Shown here one piece after another: positions 1 through 8,139 of a stretch of DNA of 8,139 nucleotides. The notes under the pieces were generated by a model. It was not told the DNA's origin. It worked only from the letters and a program-made list of their open reading frames with translations, and searched no databases. Numbering within the stretch: position 1 is the first letter of the stretch; every line of letters starts with the position of its first letter. A program made the position numbers and the translations under genes. Source of the DNA: Oscillospiraceae bacterium (GTDB taxonomy: Bacteria; Bacillota; Clostridia; Oscillospirales; QAMX01). Location of the stretch: contig CACYBP010000079.1 in NCBI GenBank assembly GCA_902772625.1, forward strand, positions 1 to 8,139, in the 5' to 3' direction.

Positions 1-80
1 ACCGGATGCGCGGCGGTCTTTCCCCTGCGGTACAGTTTTCTGAAATCCTGACTGTTCTTCAGAACGACGGTATATTTCAT
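1..80 (-). CDS. rnpA: Ribonuclease P protein component, 5' part only
   Basis: This is the protein subunit of RNase P, which binds the catalytic RNA and helps it remove 5' leaders from precursor tRNAs. Only the first 26 codons and two bases are in the window; the gene runs off the left edge. The visible start reads MKYTVVLKNSQDFRKLYRRG and continues KTAAHP. The FRKLYRRGK segment is the N-terminal signature of bacterial RnpA (usually F-R-x-x-Y-x-x-G-K). The RNR RNA-binding motif would lie outside the window. The ATG follows the rpmH stop by 29 bases on the same strand, the conserved rpmH-rnpA order, so both are probably co-transcribed from the promoter at 334-363. The reading frame is open upstream of this ATG but has no ATG, GTG or TTG close by. 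The ribosome binding site is weak: a purine-rich stretch with AAAGAG and AAAAGG just before the ATG. Confidence 0.9.
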   Translation of the reverse strand, partial: MKYTVVLKNSQDFRKLYRRGKTAAHP

Positions 81-109
81 GCCTTTTTCGTCTCTTTGAG
101 AGAAAGCGA

Positions 110-247
110 TCAGACTCTGGTCAGCTGATATCTTCCCTTCAGTCTTCTGCGGGCGAGGACCTTGCGGCCGTTGGCGGTCTTCATTCTCTTGCGGAAGCCG
201 CATTCCTTGTTGCGCTGCTTTTTCTTGGGCTGGTAGGTTCTGAACAT
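110..247 (-). CDS. rpmH: 50S ribosomal protein L34
   Basis: L34 is a small basic protein of the large ribosomal subunit. The product has 45 residues, close to the family norm of about 44, and is nearly all Lys/Arg-rich. It shows the family pattern from end to end: N-terminal RTYQPKK, then GFRKRM, then [13 protein letters not shown]. An in-frame upstream extension exists, but the ATG at 245-247 is preceded by AAAGGA with an 8-base spacing and begins directly at the conserved MFRTYQP; an ATG three codons earlier sits against the AAAGG and cannot use it. The gene diverges from dnaA and precedes rnpA, the usual arrangement beside the origin in Gram-positive bacteria. A strong promoter lies upstream and predicts an untranslated leader of about 80 bases. 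Confidence 0.97.
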   Translation of the reverse strand: MFRTYQPKKKQRNKECGFRKRMKTANGRKVLARRRLKGRYQLTRV

Positions 248-333
248 GACGATCATCCTTTCGGTTTTTGAAAATGGAGCCGCTCTTCCTCCGGGAAAAG
301 AGCATAATGCCCCCTTGGAGTGACGCAAAAGCT

Positions 334-363
334 ATTATAACTTACGCGGCGCGCTCTTGTCAA
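334..363 (-). promoter_or_regulatory. Sigma-A-type promoter for rpmH-rnpA
   Basis: Read on the minus strand, TTGACA (358-363) and TATAAT (334-339) are exact consensus hexamers separated by 18 bases. An A-tract lies just upstream of the -35 and could act as an UP element. Transcription would start near position 327 and run leftward into rpmH. Both hexamers are seen directly; the assignment to the housekeeping sigma factor follows from known consensus. A very strong promoter suits a ribosomal protein gene. Confidence 0.88.
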
Positions 364-624
364 GTTTTTTTTCGAAATAGACCGCGTCCCGGCCGGGGAA
401 TATCCCGGAAAAGCCCGGCGCGGACGGTTTTTTCCCGTGTTCGCGCCTCTTTCCGCGCCTGCCCGTATCCGGAAAGACTCCCGCGTCTTTTCTGACGCCG
501 CCCGCCGACCACTCCCGGTCCGACTCCCCCGGCGGCCCGGGAGGAAAGACCGACCGCAGGTCGTGCCTCGCTCTTCACCGCGTGAAAAAGGGCACGCGAT
601 GCGTTGGGAAAAGAAATCTTCTTC
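364..624. other. Gene-free GC-rich spacer between rpmH and dnaA promoters
   Basis: Open frames cross this stretch, but none has a recognisable product or a good ribosome binding site, so I call no gene. It contains short perfect or near-perfect inverted repeats: CCCGGCCGGG at 388-397, a CCGGGG/TCCCGG hairpin with a 4-base loop at 393-408 (one G-T pair), and CGACC/GGTCG with a 3-base loop at 551-563. I find no DnaA-box-like site close to the TTATCCACA consensus, unlike the upstream half of the bipartite Bacillus origin. No role can be assigned from the sequence. Confidence 0.55.
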
Positions 625-653
625 TTGCCTTTTCAGGGGTTTTGTGGTATCAT
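625..653 (+). promoter_or_regulatory. Likely extended -10 promoter for dnaA
   Basis: TTGCCT (625-630) and TATCAT (648-653) are separated by 17 bases and match the consensus hexamers at 4 of 6 and 5 of 6 positions. The bases TGG directly before TATCAT form an extended -10 (TGn). A start near 660 would give a leader of about 78 bases before the dnaA TTG. The location between a GC-rich block and dnaA, and the local AT-richness, support it. No DnaA box overlaps it, so autoregulation by DnaA is not evident at this site. Confidence 0.55.
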
Positions 654-725
654 ATTTATATAGTATGCCTTTTGTTTTTCCCGCGCGGGAAAGAAGATTT
701 CCCGGACGAAATTCACGCCGGAAAT

Positions 726-730
726 GAGGA
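726..730 (+). promoter_or_regulatory. Ribosome binding site that fixes the dnaA start
   Basis: GAGGA lies 7 bases before the TTG at 738-740. No in-frame ATG or GTG occurs between this site and the conserved domain I. Two nearby ATGs (724 and 730) are out of frame. This site therefore decides in favour of TTG as the dnaA start. Confidence 0.8.
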
Positions 731-737
731 TGTCATT

Positions 738-2039
738 TTGAATTCTGCTCAGGATATTCTGAACAATCTCCTGAAGCTTCTGGAAAAGGATCTCTCGAAG
801 ACCACCATCAGCACCTGGTTTTCGGATGCCCGGGCCGTGGCTTTTCAGGACAACACCTTTTATATCGCGCTTCCCAATCAGTTCTCCCGGGAGATGATCG
901 AATCCCGGTACAAAACCATGATGGAGGGGCGTCTTTACGACATGTTCTCCTCCGAGGTCCACGCGGTGATCCTGACCGAGGAGGAAGCGGCCTCCATGAG
1001 CGCCGGAGGGGTCTCCGAGGGGGATTTTGACGAATTCACCTTCGAAAGATTCGTGGTGGGTCCCTCCAACCGGTTCGCCTACGCCGCGGCCATGGCGGTG
1101 GCCGAAAAGCCGGCGCACCAGTATAATCCGCTTTATATCTACGGCGACTCGGGACTGGGGAAAACGCACCTTCTCCGGGCCATCTCCAACGTGATCCGCA
1201 AGAGCATGCCCGGCGCGAAGATCGTCTACATCACCGGCGAGGATTTCACCCACGAGCTGATCGCCGCCATCCGCACCCAGAAGATGGACGAATTCCGCGT
1301 CAAATACCGTCAGGCCGATCTGCTCCTGATCGACGATATCCAGTTTATCGCCGGGAAAAAACAGACCGAAGAGGAATTCTTCTACACCTTCGACGAGCTT
1401 TACCGCAGCAAGATCCAGATGGTGGTCACCGCCGACCGGCCGCCCAAGGAGATGTACGCCCTGGAAAACCGGATCCGTTCCCGGTTCGAGGCGGGCCTCC
1501 TTGCGGATATCCAGCCCCCCGATTACGAGACCCGCATGGCCATCATCCAGAACAAGGCCGATCTTCTGGGCCTTGACCTGGCCGAGCCCTTCTGCCAGTA
1601 TATCGCCAGCTCCATCAAGGCCAACATCCGCCAGATCGAGGGCACGGTGAAAATGCTGATGGCCAAGCAGAACCTCCTGCACCAGCCCATCGACATCGAC
1701 ATGGTCTCCGACGCCATCAAGGCGGTGCTCCGCGACAACCCCGAGGTGATGATGACCCCCTCCCTGATCATCACCGAAGTGGCGAAGTTCTACGGTATCG
1801 AGCCCGACGTGATCCGCTCGGTCTCCCGCCGGAAAGAAGCCCTGGTCCCCAGACAGGTGGCCATGTACGTGATCCGGGAAAAGACCGGCATGTCGCTTCC
1901 CGAGATCGGCCGGGAATTCGGCAAGGATCACACCACCGTCATGAACGCCATCCGGAAGGTGGAGGAAAAAATGGCGAAGGATCCCGATTTCAAGACCCGC
2001 ATCAAGGACCTTTCGGCCAACATCTCGGACAAGGGCTGA
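738..2039 (+). CDS. dnaA: Chromosomal replication initiator protein DnaA
   Basis: DnaA is the AAA+ ATPase that binds DnaA boxes at oriC, opens the duplex and recruits the helicase. From the TTG start the product has 433 residues, slightly shorter than the usual 440-460 because linker domain II is very short. An in-frame ATG at 582 lies upstream of the probable promoter and would add an implausible 52-residue tail. Domain I plus linker cover about residues 1-99; domain III starts at FTFERFVVG (100-108). Walker A is GDSGLGKT (136-143), Walker B centres on D199-D200 in LLIDDIQF, sensor I is in VVTADRPPKE, the arginine finger is R249 in RSRFEAG, and the sensor II arginine is R298 in NIRQIEG. Domain IV has the PRQ-x-AMY helix and the DHTTV signature (397-401). 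Two oddities: the turn before DHTTV reads FGKD instead of FGGRD, one residue shorter, and N403 replaces the usual His (E. coli H439). Confidence 0.98.
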   Translation: MNSAQDILNNLLKLLEKDLSKTTISTWFSDARAVAFQDNTFYIALPNQFSREMIESRYKTMMEGRLYDMFSSEVHAVILTEEEAASMSAGGVSEGDFDEFTFERFVVGPSNRFAYAAAMAVAEKPAHQYNPLYIYGDSGLGKTHLLRAISNVIRKSMPGAKIVYITGEDFTHELIAAIRTQKMDEFRVKYRQADLLLIDDIQFIAGKKQTEEEFFYTFDELYRSKIQMVVTADRPPKEMYALENRIRSRFEAGLLADIQPPDYETRMAIIQNKADLLGLDLAEPFCQYIASSIKANIRQIEGTVKMLMAKQNLLHQPIDIDMVSDAIKAVLRDNPEVMMTPSLIITEVAKFYGIEPDVIRSVSRRKEALVPRQVAMYVIREKTGMSLPEIGREFGKDHTTVMNAIRKVEEKMAKDPDFKTRIKDLSANISDKG

Positions 2040-2048
2040 TTCTCCACA
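2040..2048 (+). promoter_or_regulatory. DnaA-box-like site 1
   Basis: TTCTCCACA differs from TTATCCACA only at position 3. It overlaps the end of the dnaA stop codon by one base and is followed by G, giving the 7-mer TCCACAG shared with two other sites in this spacer. Confidence 0.6.
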
Positions 2049-2056
2049 GATCCACA
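2048..2056 (+). promoter_or_regulatory. DnaA-box-like site 2
   Basis: AGATCCACA has the exact ATCCACA core and mismatches only at the first two positions of the consensus TTATCCACA. It abuts site 1 in the same orientation, with starts 8 bases apart, which would suit cooperative binding. Confidence 0.5.
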
Positions 2057-2070
2057 CCCTCTTTTCCCCC

Positions 2071-2079
2071 TGTGGAAAG
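2071..2079 (-). promoter_or_regulatory. DnaA-box-like site 3, inverted
   Basis: On the minus strand this reads CTTTCCACA, two mismatches from TTATCCACA. The 7-mer CTGTGGA at 2070-2076 is the perfect inverse of TCCACAG at 2043-2049. It also lies in a possible hairpin (2061-2080) with a 7-bp stem including one G-T pair; no T-run follows, so it is not a typical terminator. Confidence 0.45.
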
Positions 2080-2186
2080 GAAATTGTTGAAAAAAACCGT
2101 TTCCGCCCCTCTCCCTCTTTCTTGCGCCTCTCTTTTCAACAGAGAAGAAAATCGCGCCGACCCGCGCCGAGGAAGACTTTTCCGGG

Positions 2187-2195
2187 TTTTCCACA
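2187..2195 (+). promoter_or_regulatory. DnaA-box-like site 4
   Basis: TTTTCCACA differs from TTATCCACA at one position and fits the relaxed consensus TTWTNCACA exactly. It is followed by G, as in site 1, and stands about 25 bases before the AT-rich segment, a plausible anchor for DnaA next to the unwinding site. Confidence 0.6.
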
Positions 2196-2220
2196 GTTTC
2201 CCCTTCCCTATCACCGCCAC

Positions 2221-2280
2221 AAAAAAAAGAAAACAATATTTTCTTTGTATAGAAAACCATTCCTTTTTCAAACCGTAAAA
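2221..2280. other. AT-rich segment, candidate DNA unwinding element
   Basis: 47 of the 60 bases are A or T (78%), in sharp contrast to the GC-rich surroundings. It starts with an A8 run and contains AAAGAAAA (2226-2233) and TTTTCTTT (2239-2246), a perfect 8-bp inverted repeat with a 5-base loop. Its place after the DnaA-box-like sites and before dnaN matches where duplex opening occurs in the Bacillus origin. The role is an inference. Confidence 0.5.
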
Positions 2281-2308
2281 ACGATCGAACGTAAAGGAGC
2301 GTAGACTT

Positions 2309-3421
2309 ATGAAATTCGTATCCCAGAAAGCGGTCCTGTCGGAAGCCATCGGCATCGCGTCCAGAGCCGTTTCCTCCAAAAACGCCATTCCCGCCCTGGA
2401 GGGCATCCTGATCGACTGCCGGGAAGACGGCCTGACCCTGACCAGCTACAACCTTGAGATCGGCATCGTCACCCACGCCGGAGCAGCCGTCGAAGAAACC
2501 GGCCGCACCGTGGTGAACGCCAGACTCATTTCGGATATCATCCACAAGCTTCCCGACGAGGACGTGATCTTCCAGACCGAAAGCGACAGCATCTGCCGCA
2601 TCCAATGCGGTCCGGTGGAGTTTTCCATTCCTCTGATCGATCCCGCCGAGTTTCCCGACCTTCCCGAGATCGAGGGAGACACCTCCTTCGCGATCTCCCA
2701 GGGGCTTCTCAAGAACATGATCAACAAGACCATCTTCGCCGTGGCCCAGACCGATATCAAGCCGATCCTCACCGGTCTCTATTTCGACGTGAAGGGCGGA
2801 GTTTTAAACATCGTCGCCATCGACAACTACCGCATGGCTCTCCGGCGCGAAAGACTGGACACCCTTTCAAACGGAGGCGCGGATTTCGATTTCGTCCTGC
2901 CCGGCGCCACCGCGCGCGAGCTTGAAAAGATCCTTGCGGATACCGACGAGCCGGTCAACGTCTTCCTCTCCGAAAAGAAGATCTGCTTCCGCCTTGCCGG
3001 GACCACTGTCATCTCCCGGCTTCTGGAGGGCAAATATTACGATTATACCTCCTTCATCCCCAAGAAGGGAAGCATCGTGGCGGCTTTCTCCAAAAAACGC
3101 CTCTCCGACGCCGCCGAGCGCGTTTCCCTGATCATCAACGAAAGACTCAGAAACCACATCCGCTTCACTCTCTCCGGAAACGCCGCAAGGCTTTCCTGCA
3201 CCTCCACCCTGGGCAACGCCAGCGACGAGATCCTGCTGGATTCCTCCTACGACAAGTTCGAGATCGGCTTCAACAGCCGCATCTTCTCCGACGCCATCAA
3301 GGCGGTGGACGAGGAAAACATCATCCTGGAGCTTTCCTCCGCGGTCCTTCCCTGCGTGGTGATCCCCGAAGGAAACGACAGCTATATCCAGATCATCATG
3401 CCGGTGAGACTGAAAAACTGA
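2309..3421 (+). CDS. dnaN: DNA polymerase III beta subunit (sliding clamp)
   Basis: DnaN forms the dimeric ring that slides on DNA and tethers DNA polymerase III and repair proteins. The product is 370 residues, the usual size for three consecutive clamp folds of about 120 residues each. Recognisable features are the N-terminal MKF-(x)n-A-(x)n-SR-AVSSKNAIPALEGILI block, the EFPDLPEI loop at the end of domain one, the domain-two stretch TDIKPILTGLYFDV followed by AIDNYRMALRR, and the C-terminal IIMPVRL, which contributes to the cleft where clamp partners bind. The ATG is preceded by AAAGGAG with 9 bases of spacing. The gene follows the oriC-like spacer and precedes recF by 44 bases. No S4-domain yaaA gene is inserted between them, unlike in Bacillus. 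Confidence 0.97.
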   Translation: MKFVSQKAVLSEAIGIASRAVSSKNAIPALEGILIDCREDGLTLTSYNLEIGIVTHAGAAVEETGRTVVNARLISDIIHKLPDEDVIFQTESDSICRIQCGPVEFSIPLIDPAEFPDLPEIEGDTSFAISQGLLKNMINKTIFAVAQTDIKPILTGLYFDVKGGVLNIVAIDNYRMALRRERLDTLSNGGADFDFVLPGATARELEKILADTDEPVNVFLSEKKICFRLAGTTVISRLLEGKYYDYTSFIPKKGSIVAAFSKKRLSDAAERVSLIINERLRNHIRFTLSGNAARLSCTSTLGNASDEILLDSSYDKFEIGFNSRIFSDAIKAVDEENIILELSSAVLPCVVIPEGNDSYIQIIMPVRLKN

Positions 3422-3465
3422 TCCTCGCCTGATTTTCCCCGATCATCCCGAAAGGAATCCGGGCC

Positions 3466-4577
3466 ATGCCAATTCTTGAGGCGGAGCTTCAAAACTTCCG
3501 CAATTTCTCCTCTCTCTTCTGCGCCTTTTCGCCCTCGGTCAACGTGATCACCGGCGAGAACGCCCAGGGAAAGACCAATCTGATCGAGGCGCTCTTTTAT
3601 CTTTCGGCCATGAAATCCTTCCGCGCCCAGAAGGACGATCTTCTGATCCGCCACGGCGAAAACGCCGCCTTTCTGAAGGAAAGCCTCCATAACGGCCAGC
3701 GGGATTTCACGCTTGAGGTGTCTCTTCACAAAGCCGAGCGCAAAAGGATCCTGAAAAACGGGATCCCGGTCAGGCGGAGCGCCGACGCGGTGGGGATCCT
3801 GCCGGCGGTGCTGTTTACCCCGGACGACCTGGAGCTGATCAAGGCCGGCGGGGGTGAAAGACGGCGACTTCTGGATCTTCCGCTCTGCCAGATGAAGCCC
3901 CTGTATCTGGATACCCTCGCCCGGTATAACCGGACGCTCCGGATGAAAAGAGCGCTTCTGAAAGAAGAGATCACCCCGGAAAACGAGATGCTTCTGGACA
4001 CTTACAACCGGAACCTCGCCCGGTATGGAAGTCTGATCCTTCTGGAAAGAGCGGCCTATCTCCGGGAGCTTGAAAAGGAAGCCGCGCCTCTTCTCTCCTC
4101 CCTTTCGGGAGAAAAGGAGACTCTGAAGCTTTCTTACAAGACGGTTTCGGTGGCCGATCCCGAAAAAAGCGCCGCGGAAAACGAAAAGCTTTTATACGAA
4201 AGGCTTTCTTCCCTCCTGAAAAGCGAATTTGAGGCCGGGGCCTGCCTTTCGGGGGTGCACCGGGACGATATCCTGATCGAACTCAACGGCTATCCGGCCC
4301 GCGCCTACGCCTCCCAGGGCCAGATGCGCAGCATCGCCCTTTCCCTGAAGCTTGCCGAACGGGAGCTTCTGAAAAAGGGGACCTCTTCGCTTCCGGTGCT
4401 TCTTCTGGACGACGTGCTGTCGGAGCTCGATCCGGGAAGGCAGCATTTCATCCTCAACCACGTGGAGGGAGGACAGATCTTCATCACCTGCTGCGACGAG
4501 GCGCCCCTTTCGGCGGTAAAAGAGGGAAAGGTCTTCGAATTCCGCGAAGGAAGGATCGTCAGAGAGGAGGAAAAATC

Positions 4578-4593
<16 letters not shown>
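3466..4593 (+). CDS. recF: DNA replication and repair protein RecF
   Basis: RecF is an SMC-like ATPase that, with RecO and RecR, directs RecA onto gapped DNA at damaged or stalled forks. The product is 375 residues, normal for the family. Visible motifs are Walker A GENAQGKT (30-37), the ABC-type signature SQGQMRS (283-289), and Walker B with D315-D316 in VLLLDDVLSELD. The conserved GPHRDD motif reads GVHRDD here (V264), a mild change. The N-terminal start MPILEAELQNFRNF matches the beta-strand that opens the family. AAAGGA lies before the ATG with a 9-base spacing. The 3' end overlaps remB by 16 bases if remB starts at 4578, and the remB ribosome binding site lies inside recF, so remB translation is probably coupled to recF. 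Confidence 0.97.
4563..4570 (+). promoter_or_regulatory. Strong ribosome binding site for remB
   Basis: AGAGGAGG inside the recF 3' end leaves exactly 7 bases before ACG at 4578-4580. This is the ideal distance and marks ACG as the start position of remB, although ATC at 4575 would have only 4 bases. Confidence 0.75.
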
Positions 4594-6853
<2,260 letters not shown>

Positions 6854-6868
6854 GAGGAGAAAAGCGAA

Positions 6869-8139
<1,271 letters not shown>

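Larger units (their letters stand above)
2040..2308. other. Candidate replication origin (oriC) between dnaA and dnaN
   Basis: This spacer is the best oriC candidate in the window. It holds four sites with a CCACA core resembling the DnaA box, followed by an AT-rich segment just before dnaN. Position between dnaA and dnaN, and genes diverging from this neighbourhood in both directions, fit origins of Gram-positive bacteria. Clear DnaA-trio repeats, as described in Bacillus, are not obvious. No open frame here looks like a gene. I see no convincing dnaN promoter; dnaN may be read from dnaA or from a promoter hidden in the AT-rich part. Confidence 0.7.

Noticed and set aside
437..727. Open frame upstream of dnaA on the plus strand
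   Set aside because: Arg/Pro-rich low-complexity translation of a GC-rich spacer, overlaps the dnaA promoter, no family resemblance.
633..2057. Long open frame on the minus strand opposite dnaA (474 codons)
   Set aside because: Same codon-bias artefact; it covers dnaA and its promoter and shows no known motif or plausible ribosome binding site.
2061..2080. Hairpin after dnaA as an intrinsic terminator
   Set aside because: The stem is only 7 bp with a G-T pair and is followed by AAATTG rather than a T-run; it more likely reflects inverted DnaA-box-like sites.
2087..2115. TTGAAA at 2087-2092 as the -35 of a dnaN promoter
   Set aside because: No acceptable -10 hexamer lies 16-18 bases downstream; that stretch is C/T-rich.
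4264..4281. GVHRDD instead of GPHRDD in RecF as a sign of lost function
   Set aside because: Only one non-catalytic residue differs (codon just before this stretch, V264) and all ATPase motifs are intact, so loss of function is not supported.

Overview
The window is the chromosomal replication-origin neighbourhood of a GC-rich, Gram-positive-type bacterium. The gene order is rnpA-rpmH diverging from dnaA-dnaN-recF-remB-gyrB-gyrA. This order, the remB (DUF370) gene between recF and gyrB, the short L34 protein and the protein sequences point to a Firmicute of the class Clostridia, perhaps an uncultured gut lineage near the Oscillospirales. That placement is an inference from family knowledge, not a search result. 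The S4-domain gene yaaA, which lies between dnaN and recF in Bacillus, is absent.

Layout. Positions 1-247 (minus strand) hold the 5' end of rnpA and the complete rpmH, driven by a near-perfect sigma-A-type promoter at 334-363. Positions 364-737 are a gene-free, mostly GC-rich stretch with a likely extended -10 promoter for dnaA. dnaA (738-2039, TTG start) is followed by a 269-base spacer (2040-2308) with four DnaA-box-like sites and a 78% AT segment, the best oriC candidate here. dnaN (2309-3421), recF (3466-4593), remB (4578-4850), gyrB (4847-6853) and gyrA (6869 to the window edge) follow in tight series on the plus strand. The recF/remB and remB/gyrB junctions overlap, which suggests translational coupling.

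How the genes work together. DnaA binds the origin and opens it; DnaN is the sliding clamp for the polymerase; RecF loads RecA at stalled or gapped forks; GyrA and GyrB form DNA gyrase, which removes positive supercoils ahead of the forks. RemB is a small DUF370 protein tied to biofilm-matrix control in Bacillus. rpmH and rnpA supply ribosomal protein L34 and the protein subunit of RNase P. Genes point away from the origin in both directions, co-directional with replication.

The region is conserved and I see no new system, mobile element, CRISPR array or tRNA. The points worth a second look are at residue and start-codon level: remB has no ATG, GTG or TTG start and appears to use ACG; the DnaA DNA-binding domain has a one-residue deletion and a substitution at DNA-contact positions; and both gyrase subunits differ from model species at several quinolone-site residues.
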